64,000 nt of DNA from JBELHO01 sp042091375 (lineage in GTDB: Bacteria; Pseudomonadota; Gammaproteobacteria; Enterobacterales; Alteromonadaceae). The translations under genes and the position numbers were made by a program. Where the stretch lies: positions 108,521-172,520 of the forward strand of contig JBELHO010000002.1 of assembly GCA_042091375.1 (NCBI GenBank), in the 5' to 3' direction. The notes beneath the pieces were generated by a model. That model worked only from the letters and a program-made list of their open reading frames with translations. It did not search any database and had not been told where the DNA came from. The first letter of the stretch is position 1; every line of letters starts with the position of its first letter. Shown piece after piece: positions 9,065 through 18,473 of this stretch.

Positions 9065-10471
9065 ATGCAAAAAAAATTATTAGCAATGCCTGTGCTTATC
9101 AAAGTATTACTCGCGGTGATACTTATGTTAGCCAGTACTTTTGGGTTAAATAGCGAATATCAGTTTGTTGGTTATATACTGTTATTTTCTGCGCTTTACG
9201 TAGTTAATGAAGGTTTTGGTTTTTCTTTATTTATCAAAATTTCTTTAGCCCTAGTACTCGGTATAGTATTGGCGTCCTCTGGGTTGTTTTATGCTGGTGA
9301 CTTACAGGCAATTCGTCCCGTTGGCAGCAAAATATTTATGAATTGCCTCACCATGGCATTAGTACCTTTGGTTTTTTCATCTATTGTAACCGGCGTGACT
9401 AGCTTAGGTGATATCAGTAAATTGAATAAAATTGGTTTAAAAACCATTGGTTATTATATCGCAACAACAGCAATTGCTATTACTATAGGTTTGAGCTTAG
9501 CCAATGTGTTTCAACCGGGTAAAAATTTAGACAGTGAAGTAAGAACACAATTTGAGCAAAATTTTAGTTCTTCGGCATCGACTAAAGTGGTTGCTGCTGA
9601 ACAAAACAAACAAACATTATTTGAGGGGCTACAAGCTATTTTCCCCAAAAATATTTTTGAGTCTATTAGTAAAGCTAAGCCCGACATGCTGCAATTAATA
9701 TTTTTTGCGGTTATTTGTGGTGTGGCTTTATTGCAAATGGATCCAAAAGTAGCTGAACCAGTGATCAAGGTTTTTACTGGCATTACTGAAATGACCATTA
9801 AAATCATTATGATGGTAATGAGATTGGCACCCTATGGGGTGTTTGCGTTAATTGCCTCGACGGTGGCTGGCACCCAAGGAACAGGTCTGATCCTTACCTT
9901 AATACCTTTTTCGTTAGTGGTAGTAGCAGCGCTATTAATTCACGGTATAGGCACTAATAGTCTTTCCCTTATTTTCCTCTCAAAAAAGAGTCCAAAATGG
10001 TTCTTTGCCCGTGCTAAAGAGGTAGCCATCACTGCGTTTTCTACTTCATCAAGCGGCGCGACTATGCCGTTAACTATGGAAGTTACTGAAGACAAACTAA
10101 AGGTTAAAAAGCAAGTATCTGGTTTTGTTGTGCCTTTAGGGGCGACCATAAATATGGACGGAACCGCACTTTTTCAGGGGGTTTCGGCGATATTTTTAGC
10201 TAATATCTACGGTATTGATTTAACCTTAGCCGACCAATTAACTGTGGTTGGCTTAGCCGTGATGGCATCGATTGGCACTGCGGCAGTACCCGGCGTTGGT
10301 ATTGTCATATTAACTATGATCTTAGTGGCAGTGGGGATACCGGCGGAAGGTATTTTATTTATTCTACCAGTCAATAACTTACTCGACATGTGTCGAACCA
10401 CTACAAACGTTATGGGGGATATGACTTGCGCAGTATATATCGACCATAAAATGAAAGACCACGAAGGGTAA
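9065..10471 (+). CDS. Dicarboxylate/amino acid:cation symporter (DAACS family)
   Basis: A 468-residue inner-membrane carrier of the GltP/DctA/EAAT fold. It has the serine-rich re-entrant loop TSSSGATMP, the sodium and substrate site GATINMDGTAL in the unwound seventh helix, and DMCRTTTNVMGD in the eighth. The Arg in that last motif is the residue that binds the side-chain carboxylate in acidic-amino-acid carriers, so glutamate, aspartate or C4-dicarboxylates are likely substrates. The protein has an extra hydrophobic N-terminal segment (about residues 8-55) compared with GltP. AAAGGA precedes the ATG by 11 bases. It is a single-gene unit. Confidence 0.9.
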   Translation: MQKKLLAMPVLIKVLLAVILMLASTFGLNSEYQFVGYILLFSALYVVNEGFGFSLFIKISLALVLGIVLASSGLFYAGDLQAIRPVGSKIFMNCLTMALVPLVFSSIVTGVTSLGDISKLNKIGLKTIGYYIATTAIAITIGLSLANVFQPGKNLDSEVRTQFEQNFSSSASTKVVAAEQNKQTLFEGLQAIFPKNIFESISKAKPDMLQLIFFAVICGVALLQMDPKVAEPVIKVFTGITEMTIKIIMMVMRLAPYGVFALIASTVAGTQGTGLILTLIPFSLVVVAALLIHGIGTNSLSLIFLSKKSPKWFFARAKEVAITAFSTSSSGATMPLTMEVTEDKLKVKKQVSGFVVPLGATINMDGTALFQGVSAIFLANIYGIDLTLADQLTVVGLAVMASIGTAAVPGVGIVILTMILVAVGIPAEGILFILPVNNLLDMCRTTTNVMGDMTCAVYIDHKMKDHEG

Positions 10472-10623
10472 AGATCTGATCTTTTACTCTATACTAGGCA
10501 GTTATTTCAGCTTATTATTAATTCAGTGATTACATTGAAGATATACCTTGTGCTAATTATAGCTGGTTTATTATCTGGCTAAAATCAGGTTTACTGTTAA
10601 AAATATGATCAGGGAAATACGGT

Positions 10624-12714
10624 ATGACATTTATTAAATCTTTCGGTTTCATTTTGCTGTTGAATACACTGTTGGCTTGTGGAGGTGGAAGTGAGAGTTT
10701 AAGTGCCAATGGTAACGATAATAACAATGGATCTGGTAATGTTATTAGCATCACCCTCAATATTTCTGATCAATTGGTCACCGAGCAAAATTCGGCAACC
10801 ATCACTGCGACAGTAACACAAGGCAATGCGGCGATGGCCAGCCAAGTAGTTACCTTTACATCTACTCTAGGTAATTTAAATCCAGAAGCAGGTACAGCAT
10901 TAACCGACAGTAGCGGTGTTGCCTCTATTGTTTTAAATGCCGGTGAAGTGGCTGGTGCGGGAACGGTGACTGCCTCACTGTCATCGGGAGAACAAGCGAC
11001 TATTGGTTTTACCACGCAAGGTTCGAGTCAAGTGGTGATCAGGTTAGGCAGTGGTCAACCCTTTGTCGAGGGCACTATTGATTTATCATTAACGCAAATA
11101 TCAGCGGGTAGCACTAGTACCGTCTCAGTCTCACTCGTTGATGATACCGGTGCTTTGTATAACGAAGTCGTCGATGTTAATTTTTCATCAGTTTGTGCCG
11201 ATGCTGTGCCACCCTCTGCAGAAATTGATGCTGTCATTACCACATCCAGTGGGCAAGCCGCGGCAACTTACCTAGCCAAAGGCTGTGTCGGTGATGATGT
11301 TATCAGTGTCAATGCCATTGTTAACAATACCAATTTGTCAGCAACTGGGGTTCTTAATGTATTAGCTGCCAATATTGGTAGTATTGAATTTGTTTCAGCC
11401 ACGCCAGATGCCATAGGCATAGTTGGCACCGGTGCTGTAGGCGGCGCAGAGAGTTCTACTGTGGTTTTTCGAGTGTTAGACACCAATGGTAACCCAGTCA
11501 ATAATCAGGCCATTGACTTTTCTTTGAGTACCGAAACCGGAGGTATTAATCTGATCCCAGTCAGTGCCACCACCAATGCCGAAGGCTTAGTGCAAACCGT
11601 GGTCAATTCAGGCACAGTCGCTACTTCAATAAGAGTCATTGCCAATGTGGTTGATAGCGATCCTATGATCAGTTCGCAATCGAGTGTTTTGGTGGTTTCA
11701 ACGGGCATTCCCGATCAGGATAGTTTTAGTTTATCGGCAGATATTGTCAATCCAGAAGCATGGGATATCGATGGCACCGAAGTACAGATCACCGCAAGAT
11801 TAGCGGATGCTTTCAACAACCCAGTACCAGATGGAACGGCAGTGAGCTTCGCTACTGAAGGTGGTGCTATTGAACCATCGTGTGTTACCGTGTCTGGGGT
11901 TTGTTCGGTAACATGGACCAGTCAATTTCCCCGCCCAGAGGGACATATTCTCGGCGATGTCAATAATTTAAACCATCCACCAGAAACAACCAATACTATG
12001 GGGCAGTCATTTGGCGGTCGAGTGAGTATTGTTGCTACAGCCATAGGCGAGGAATCTTTTCCCGACAGCAACGGCAATGGTCGTTTCGATGAGCAAGAGA
12101 TCACTGGCTTCTTAGGTAATGATGTCAGTGGTAAGCCCTTCGACTTAAAAGAGGCGTTTGCAGATTACAATGAAGATGGATTCTTTAATCCCGGAGAAAA
12201 TCACCCCAATGAACAAAGTGGTGGTGAATTAGAAGAATACCTTGATTTTAACAACGATGGCCAGTTTACCAGTGCAGACAACCAGTACAATGGGGTGCTA
12301 TGTGCTGTTGAACAACACAGTGGCTGCTCAATTGAGCAACAATCAATTAATGTGCGCGGTCAATTAGTGCTGGTGATGTCAGGGAGCAGTGCGCGGTTTA
12401 TCACTACTCAACCTGCTAATGATCAACCGCTAGTGATTGTCGGAGAAAACACCGCGTCAGCCTCGGTAGTCATAGCCGATCTGCACAATCAACCTATGCC
12501 TTTTGATTCATTAATTGAGTTCACGTCCACCGTAGGTTCGATAGCTGCCGGTTCACCTGTTCGTTGGGGCAATGATGCACATAATGGTGGAGGAGGCTTT
12601 ACCGTGATTGTCAAAGGCGATAAAGAGCCTAAATCTGGAAGCTTAATAGTGACAGTTACTACCCCAAGTGGTGTGGTTTCCTCTCATACTGTGGCAGATA
12701 TTATTATCCAATAA
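10624..12714 (+). CDS. Lipoprotein with bacterial Ig-like domains and calcium-loop-like repeats
   Basis: A 696-residue exported lipoprotein with lipobox LLAC and a following GGG spacer, then a low-complexity Asn/Gly linker. At least three Big-1/invasin-like domains follow, each with the pattern of a buried beta strand, a GxATAT or DxxG turn and SGVASIVLNAG-like strands. Near residues 480-560 there are three Asp-rich loops, DSNGNGRFDE, DYNEDGFFNP and DFNNDGQFTS, spaced like EF-hand or dockerin calcium sites. A surface adhesion or envelope role is likely, but no partner gene is adjacent. The Shine-Dalgarno AGGGA lies upstream of the ATG and a strong terminator follows. Confidence 0.8.
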   Translation: MTFIKSFGFILLLNTLLACGGGSESLSANGNDNNNGSGNVISITLNISDQLVTEQNSATITATVTQGNAAMASQVVTFTSTLGNLNPEAGTALTDSSGVASIVLNAGEVAGAGTVTASLSSGEQATIGFTTQGSSQVVIRLGSGQPFVEGTIDLSLTQISAGSTSTVSVSLVDDTGALYNEVVDVNFSSVCADAVPPSAEIDAVITTSSGQAAATYLAKGCVGDDVISVNAIVNNTNLSATGVLNVLAANIGSIEFVSATPDAIGIVGTGAVGGAESSTVVFRVLDTNGNPVNNQAIDFSLSTETGGINLIPVSATTNAEGLVQTVVNSGTVATSIRVIANVVDSDPMISSQSSVLVVSTGIPDQDSFSLSADIVNPEAWDIDGTEVQITARLADAFNNPVPDGTAVSFATEGGAIEPSCVTVSGVCSVTWTSQFPRPEGHILGDVNNLNHPPETTNTMGQSFGGRVSIVATAIGEESFPDSNGNGRFDEQEITGFLGNDVSGKPFDLKEAFADYNEDGFFNPGENHPNEQSGGELEEYLDFNNDGQFTSADNQYNGVLCAVEQHSGCSIEQQSINVRGQLVLVMSGSSARFITTQPANDQPLVIVGENTASASVVIADLHNQPMPFDSLIEFTSTVGSIAAGSPVRWGNDAHNGGGGFTVIVKGDKEPKSGSLIVTVTTPSGVVSSHTVADIIIQ

Positions 12715-12753
12715 AGGCTATTTGATTTCTCTTACTAGTGATTTATTAACTCA

Positions 12754-12784
12754 GTGCCCAGCTATCAGCTGGGCACCATTTTTT
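12754..12784 (+). terminator. Terminator of the Ig-domain lipoprotein gene
   Basis: Perfect 10-base arms GTGCCCAGCT / AGCTGGGCAC with a 3-base loop, followed by a T-rich tail, 39 bases after the stop. Confidence 0.9.
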
Positions 12785-13263
12785 GCGGATATAAACAATT
12801 CTTTTACTTTGATTGAATTAAGCGTTTAGTTTTCAGGCTTTATCGACATCTATTGTGGACATATTGATCTTTGCTGATCGTCAACAACTGAAAAAGTTTA
12901 ACGCTTATCGGCAGAGTTACCAGCTTGCTTTGGCGATATTTTTATTGTTTTTCTAGTGTGTTTCGATGTTAATTATTACCAATAAATATGAATATTTGTG
13001 AAGATAGACTTAAATTCTGTGGAAAACTCTATTATGATTACGCCAAAAATAAGGCTTTTTACAGAGAAAACTAACTTTTACAAAATAATTACTTGTCAGT
13101 TTGAGTGTTTGCAGATATATCTAATAGTAATTTACGAAATTACTTAATCATTCTCCTCGTTATATCATATGACAATGGCATTGTTCATGTGTAAACGCTA
13201 AAAGTTAAGAGATAACAATAAAAGCCATCAGCGAGATGGGCATAAATAGGATTAACAAATCAT
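12785..13263. other. Long AT-rich upstream region of topA
   Basis: About 480 bases with no credible reading frame on either strand. It presumably carries the topA promoters, which in other gammaproteobacteria are multiple and supercoiling-sensitive. I see no clear operator. AGGA at 13248-13251 lies 12 bases before the topA ATG. Confidence 0.5.
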
Positions 13264-15948
13264 ATGGGAAAATCACTGGTAATTGTCGAGTCGCCAGCAA
13301 AAGCGAAAACAATTAACAAATACTTGGGTAAAGATTTTATTGTTAAGTCAAGTGTTGGTCACGTACGTGATCTTCCAACCAGTAGTAACGGTAAAAAAGT
13401 AGCGGCAAAATCACCCGCCGAAGTGCGCAAAATGACGCCTGAGGCGAAACAAAAATACAAGCAAAAACGCGATAAATTAGCGTTGATCAACCGCATGGGG
13501 ATCAACCCAGATAAAGATTGGTTAGCCAGCTATCATATTTTGCCCGGTAAAGAAAAAGTCGTTGCCGAGTTAAAAAAATTGGCCGAAACAGCAGAAACCA
13601 TCTATCTCGCAACCGATTTGGATCGCGAGGGGGAAGCTATTGCTTGGCATTTAAAAGAAATTATTGGTGGTAGTGACGACAAATACCGACGCGTGGTGTT
13701 TAACGAAATAACCGAAAGTGCCATTCAACAGGCATTTTCCACCCCCGGTGAACTCAATATGCCGGGAGTTAACGCACAACAAGCTCGCCGCTTCTTAGAC
13801 CGTATTGTTGGATTCATGGTTAGTCCATTACTGTGGAAAAAAGTAGCTCGCGGTTTATCTGCTGGCCGAGTTCAATCGGTTGCGGTCAAATTAGTCGTAG
13901 AGCGAGAGCGAGAAATTAAAGCTTTTGATCCCAAAGAATATTGGGAGATAAGTGCAGAAACTAAAACCAACAGTGATCAAGGTCTGACCTTAGCTGTCAC
14001 TCATCAGCAAGGCCAGACGTTTAAACCCAACAATGAAGCCGACACCAAAAAAGCCGTAGCACTACTCGAGCCAGCTGAGTACTTAGTCACCAAGCGCGAT
14101 GATAAACCCTCAAAAAGTTCACCGTCTGCGCCCTTTATTACCTCTACTTTGCAACAAGCAGCCAGTACTCGACTTGGCTTTGGGGTTAAACGCACTATGG
14201 GGCTAGCGCAGCGTTTGTACGAAGCTGGGCATATTACCTATATGCGAACTGATTCAACCAATTTAAGCAGCGATGCGGTACAAAAGTGCCGTACCCATAT
14301 TGGCAAGCACTTTGGTGACAATTACTTACCTGAAAAAGCCAAGTTATACGGTAGTAAAGCCGGCGCGCAAGAGGCGCACGAAGCGATAAGACCTTCAAAT
14401 GTCAGCGTTGAATCGGCTTTTATGGAAGGTATAGAGGCCGATGCCAAAAGACTATACGATTTGATTTGGCGACAATTTGTGGCTTGTCAAATGACCGCAG
14501 CACGTTATACAGTGAGTACCATGACCGTTCAAGCCGCAGGTTTTGACTTAAAAGCCAAGGGACGTGTGATGCAGTTTGATGGCTGGACTAAGGTTCATCC
14601 GCAACTATCGAAAGGCGATAAAGACACGCATTTGCCCGATTTGGCAGTTGGTGAAATATTAACCCTCGATAAACTGCTACCTTCGCAGCACTTTACTAAA
14701 CCAGTGCCTAGATTTGGTGAAGCGTCATTGGTCAAAGAACTTGAAAAGCGCTCCATTGGACGTCCTTCAACCTATGCTTCAATTATTTCAACCATTCAAG
14801 ATCGCGGTTATGTTCGCTTGGAGAAAAAGCGGTTCTACGCAGAAAAAATGGGGGAAATTGTCACCGACAGTTTGTCAGCAAGTTTTATCAACTTAATGAG
14901 TTATAACTTTACCGCCGACATGGAGCAAGAGCTAGATGAAATTGCTGAAGGTTCGATGTTTTGGAAAGATGTACTCAACGAATTTTACAGCAACTTTACA
15001 AAACAACTTGCCCTAGCTGACAAGCCTGTTGATGAAGGTGGAATGCACAGTAACGAACCTGTGTTAACAGATATTGACTGTCCTACCTGTGGCAGAAAAA
15101 TGGGTATTCGCACTGCCTCAACTGGGGTTTTTCTCGGCTGCTCAGGTTATGCCTTACCGCCCAAAGAGCGCTGTACAACAACAATGAATTTAACACCCGG
15201 TGAAGAAGCGGTGAGTGTGTTGGCGGAAGATCAAGAAACTGAAGCACTCAGAGCTATGCATCGCTGTAGTATTTGTTCTACCGCAATGGACAGTTATTTA
15301 ATTGATGAAACACGCAAGTTACACGTTTGCGGTAATAACCCTGTTTGTCCTGGCATTGAAGTAGAGTACGGCACCTTTAAAATAAAAGGTTACGATGGAC
15401 CAATTCTCGAATGTGATCGCTGTGATGCCAATATGGAGCTTAAAAACGGTCGATTTGGTAAATACTTTGATTGCACCAATAGTGAATGTAAAAATACCCG
15501 AAAACTACTAGCCAATGGTGAGGCAGCGCCGCCAAAAGAAGATCCTGTGCAATTGCCTGAGTTGAGTTGTGAAAAATCAGACGCACATTTTGTATTGCGC
15601 GATGGTGCGGCGGGCATATTTTTAGCTGCTAACACCTTTCCAAGGTCGCGTGAAACCAGAGCGCCAAAAGTTGCAGAGTTACAACGTTTCCGCGATCGCA
15701 TTTCGGTTAAGTTTCACTATTTAGCTGATGCACCTGTTGCAGATCCCGATGGTAATTTATCTGTGGTGAGATACAGTCGTAAGAACAAATCACAATATGT
15801 AATGACTGAAGTTGAGGGTAAAGCAACTGGTTGGACAGCAACCTTTAATGACGGTCAATGGCAACAAGTGTTAGCCAAGAAAAAAACAACTAAAACAAAA
15901 AGCAAAGCAAAAGCTAAAAGCAAAGCAAAAACTGCCACTAAAAAATAA
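13264..15948 (+). CDS. topA: DNA topoisomerase I
   Basis: Type IA topoisomerase that relaxes negative supercoils. At 894 residues it is slightly longer than the E. coli enzyme of 865. The Toprim domain carries VESPAKAKTI and the metal-binding DLDREGE (residues 118-124). The active-site Tyr326 sits in GHITYMRTDST. The C-terminal part contains three four-Cys zinc ribbons, starting CPTCGRKMG, CSICSTAMD and CDRCDANME. A zinc-free tail follows, ending in a strongly basic Lys/Ala run. It is followed by two minus-strand genes that converge on it. Confidence 0.97.
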   Translation: MGKSLVIVESPAKAKTINKYLGKDFIVKSSVGHVRDLPTSSNGKKVAAKSPAEVRKMTPEAKQKYKQKRDKLALINRMGINPDKDWLASYHILPGKEKVVAELKKLAETAETIYLATDLDREGEAIAWHLKEIIGGSDDKYRRVVFNEITESAIQQAFSTPGELNMPGVNAQQARRFLDRIVGFMVSPLLWKKVARGLSAGRVQSVAVKLVVEREREIKAFDPKEYWEISAETKTNSDQGLTLAVTHQQGQTFKPNNEADTKKAVALLEPAEYLVTKRDDKPSKSSPSAPFITSTLQQAASTRLGFGVKRTMGLAQRLYEAGHITYMRTDSTNLSSDAVQKCRTHIGKHFGDNYLPEKAKLYGSKAGAQEAHEAIRPSNVSVESAFMEGIEADAKRLYDLIWRQFVACQMTAARYTVSTMTVQAAGFDLKAKGRVMQFDGWTKVHPQLSKGDKDTHLPDLAVGEILTLDKLLPSQHFTKPVPRFGEASLVKELEKRSIGRPSTYASIISTIQDRGYVRLEKKRFYAEKMGEIVTDSLSASFINLMSYNFTADMEQELDEIAEGSMFWKDVLNEFYSNFTKQLALADKPVDEGGMHSNEPVLTDIDCPTCGRKMGIRTASTGVFLGCSGYALPPKERCTTTMNLTPGEEAVSVLAEDQETEALRAMHRCSICSTAMDSYLIDETRKLHVCGNNPVCPGIEVEYGTFKIKGYDGPILECDRCDANMELKNGRFGKYFDCTNSECKNTRKLLANGEAAPPKEDPVQLPELSCEKSDAHFVLRDGAAGIFLAANTFPRSRETRAPKVAELQRFRDRISVKFHYLADAPVADPDGNLSVVRYSRKNKSQYVMTEVEGKATGWTATFNDGQWQQVLAKKKTTKTKSKAKAKSKAKTATKK

Positions 15949-16011
15949 CATTTACTGTTAAGGTGCTTTTAATTGGTCATGGGTTGAATAACACAATAGC
16001 CTTAGGCAAGG

Positions 16012-16380
16012 TTATTCAGCCCACTCTAACTGATCTATTACTCTTCTCGCTTGTTCTATTGTACAATCAGTTTTGGCCATCAACTCATTGACAGTGATAT
16101 TGGGTTGGTGCTTTGCAATGGTCAGCAAGGCTTCATAACTCAGCTGGGTATGTTGGGATTTGAGGTGTTTAGCCAACCACAACCAGCTGTCTTCATCAGC
16201 ACTTTCAATGAGTAGTATAATATCGTTAATTTGCTTAAACGACGCCACTAATTGCCAGTTTCTAGAACGACCTATTCGAGTTAATTGACACCCCAACTGG
16301 CGTATATGTGCTTTAAGGGCATAAGCTTTGAGGACACGTCGCAAAAACGAGGGTAAGGTAATAGTGACGAGTTTAGACAT
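16012..16380 (-). CDS. Small conserved protein of the RRF_GI type
   Basis: A 122-residue cytoplasmic protein. The block GCQLTRIGRSRNWQL and the later SWLWLAKHL match a family of small proteins of Vibrio and Alteromonadales that databases call ribosome recycling factor family proteins. The name does not prove that activity. The C-terminal half looks like a winged-helix fold (ITVNELMAKTDCTIEQARRVIDQLEW), so nucleic-acid binding is possible. It lies 48 bases after the topA-linked membrane protein gene and is likely co-transcribed with it. Confidence 0.6.
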   Translation of the reverse strand: MSKLVTITLPSFLRRVLKAYALKAHIRQLGCQLTRIGRSRNWQLVASFKQINDIILLIESADEDSWLWLAKHLKSQHTQLSYEALLTIAKHQPNITVNELMAKTDCTIEQARRVIDQLEWAE

Positions 16381-16428
16381 GATGCAGGGGGAATAGCAAA
16401 AGGTCGGGTAACCTTTTCATTTACCAGT

Positions 16429-17196
16429 CTACCATTTTTTCTTAGGTTGAAATAATAAATCTAAATCGTCTTCTTGTGCTTTGGCTTTTTTCTCTGCATC
16501 TTTAGCGTTAATATTTTTCAGTGAAGAGGTGATATCTTCAAGTTGTGCATTAATTTCAGTTCGGCGCTTAGTGACGTAATCTGATTGATGCAGACTTTCA
16601 CTTAGGGTTTTTAATGCTTTTTCAAAATACTGTCTAGCCGAGCCTAACATTTCATTGTTAAAAGCCTGTAATCCTCGCTTGTAGATACTTTCTACATTGA
16701 TTTTAAGTTGTATTCCACTGAGCTTTTTATCTTCATGTGCAAACGCTTGAGGGTCGAGTACACCTTTCATTTGTTCCGATTTTAAAATACTACGCAATTT
16801 CTTAATGGTTTGTAAAATAACTAATAACTGTTGATCATTATCGGGTAAAACAAATTTATCTTCAGAGGTCTCAGTCGGTGCAGCTAAGTCTTTGGCGGCT
16901 TGAAGCCTTGCTTGTATTTCATTTACTTTAGCCTTTAACGGTGCCGACTCGGGAATAATTTCAGCCATTTTCTTGGCGGCATTAAAGCTTCTTCTATTAA
17001 GAATAATTGCTAAGTTAGCGTTTGCAGGCAAGTGAACTAAACTGGCTAATAGCTCTTCAGTTTCATCAATGATAGCTTTTTGTTTTGCTGCTTTAGCGCG
17101 CTTTTCTTGCTCTTGTTTCGCTTTGTGTTGCTGTATCGCATTGACTATCACCACAGCGACAATTAAAGCAATAATTAAACTAACAATAATACCCAT
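16429..17196 (-). CDS. Membrane-anchored coiled-coil protein of unknown function
   Basis: A 255-residue protein. Residues 3-20 form a single N-terminal membrane anchor (IVSLIIALIVAVVIVNAI), followed at once by a charged coiled coil rich in Lys, Gln and Glu. Two further helical segments resemble TPR-like hairpins (ILNRRSFNAAKKMAEIIPESAPLKA; KRGLQAFNNEMLGSARQYFEKAL). The C-terminus is acidic then basic (DDLDLLFQPKKKW). I do not recognise a named family. Its position next to topA, in an apparent operon with the small protein downstream, is the only functional clue. Confidence 0.7.
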   Translation of the reverse strand: MGIIVSLIIALIVAVVIVNAIQQHKAKQEQEKRAKAAKQKAIIDETEELLASLVHLPANANLAIILNRRSFNAAKKMAEIIPESAPLKAKVNEIQARLQAAKDLAAPTETSEDKFVLPDNDQQLLVILQTIKKLRSILKSEQMKGVLDPQAFAHEDKKLSGIQLKINVESIYKRGLQAFNNEMLGSARQYFEKALKTLSESLHQSDYVTKRRTEINAQLEDITSSLKNINAKDAEKKAKAQEDDLDLLFQPKKKW

Positions 17197-17467
17197 AACT
17201 TTTTACCAAGCAACTTATAAGACAACTTCAATTCTCAGTTTACAAAAAATGAGTGGTCAAGCATAGCGCTATGTGAATGTTTTTATTTTATTTTTTATTT
17301 TTACTATGTTTTTGAGTATTTTGGCATGATTTGCTCACAGAAATTCACCGTTGATAACTAAAATTTTTCAACCAAAAATAGTAAATTTTTTAAAAGCAAA
17401 AAATTTTTATGGCATAAATGATCAATTAAGTATATATTTTTCGAATAAGCCAATCTGAACAATCACT

Positions 17468-18442
17468 ATGAAACTGCAACAACTCCGCTATATTGTCGAA
17501 GTCCAAAACAATAATCTCAATGTTTCTGCTACCGCTGAAAGTCTCTTTACTTCGCAACCGGGAATAAGCAAACAAGTAAGAATGCTTGAAGACGAATTGG
17601 GTATTCAAATATTTGGCCGAAGTGGTAAGCATTTAACTCATGTGACTCCTGCCGGTCAGGAAGTGATCAACATCGCTGCGGAAATACTGTCGAAAGTAGA
17701 TGCAATTAAAGCAGTTGCCAGAGAGCATACTCAACCTGATGAGGGTAAATTGAGAATTGCGACTACCCATACGCAAGCCAGATATGCCTTACCTGATGTT
17801 ATTCAAGGGTTTATCAATAAATACTCAAAAGTATCATTGCATATGTATCAAGGCACACCGGCGCAAATAAGCGATGCGGCCACTAAAGGCGATGCAGATT
17901 TTGCCATTGCCACTGAGTCTTTTCACTTATACAACGATTTGATCATGTTGCCTTGTTATCACTGGAATCGCAGTATTATTGTCAGCCCAGATCACCCGCT
18001 TGCTAAGAAGACTAATATTACCATTAAAGATATCGCCGAATATTCACTGGTGACTTATGTTTTTGGTTTTACTGGCCGTTCTGAACTAGACCAAGCTTTC
18101 AGTGATGCAGGGGTAGAGCCAAAAATTGCTTTTACAGCTACCGATGCCGATGTGATCAAAACCTATGTTAGATTAGGTGTGGGTATTGGTGTTATTGCGA
18201 CGATGGCGATGCAACCCGATATAGACAGTGATTTAGTCACTATTGATGCTAGCCACTTATTTAAAGCCAGTACCACTAAAATAGGCTTTAGACGAGGCAC
18301 TTTTTTACGCGATTATATGTTTGATTTTATCGCTCGATTTGCGCCTCATTTGAATCGAGATTTGGTCACCAAGGCCGTGCTGTTAAAAAACAACAGTGAA
18401 ATAGACCAGTTATTCTCTAAAATATCGTTACCGATCAAATAA
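17468..18442 (+). CDS. cysB: CysB, LysR-type regulator of cysteine biosynthesis
   Basis: A 324-residue LysR-type activator. The N-terminal winged helix MKLQQLRYIVEVQNNNLNVSATAE...SQPGISKQVRMLEDELG is close to E. coli CysB. The effector domain includes GTPAQISDAATKGDADFAIATE and the LGVGIGVIATMAM segment typical of CysB and Cbl. CysB senses N-acetylserine and activates sulfate uptake and reduction genes. The next gene, converging on it, is serine deaminase, but no regulatory link is visible. No clear Shine-Dalgarno precedes the ATG, and the upstream 200 bases are very AT-rich. Confidence 0.95.
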   Translation: MKLQQLRYIVEVQNNNLNVSATAESLFTSQPGISKQVRMLEDELGIQIFGRSGKHLTHVTPAGQEVINIAAEILSKVDAIKAVAREHTQPDEGKLRIATTHTQARYALPDVIQGFINKYSKVSLHMYQGTPAQISDAATKGDADFAIATESFHLYNDLIMLPCYHWNRSIIVSPDHPLAKKTNITIKDIAEYSLVTYVFGFTGRSELDQAFSDAGVEPKIAFTATDADVIKTYVRLGVGIGVIATMAMQPDIDSDLVTIDASHLFKASTTKIGFRRGTFLRDYMFDFIARFAPHLNRDLVTKAVLLKNNSEIDQLFSKISLPIK

Positions 18443-18453
18443 TTGATCGGTAA
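18428..18453. terminator. Hairpin spanning the cysB stop codon
   Basis: Perfect 11-base arms TTACCGATCAA / TTGATCGGTAA enclose a 4-base loop that contains most of the cysB stop codon. There is no proper T-run, so it may be a weak terminator between the converging cysB and sdaA genes or a 3'-end stabiliser. Confidence 0.45.
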
Positions 18454-18473
18454 TATATTGGGGCTGTGTGGTG

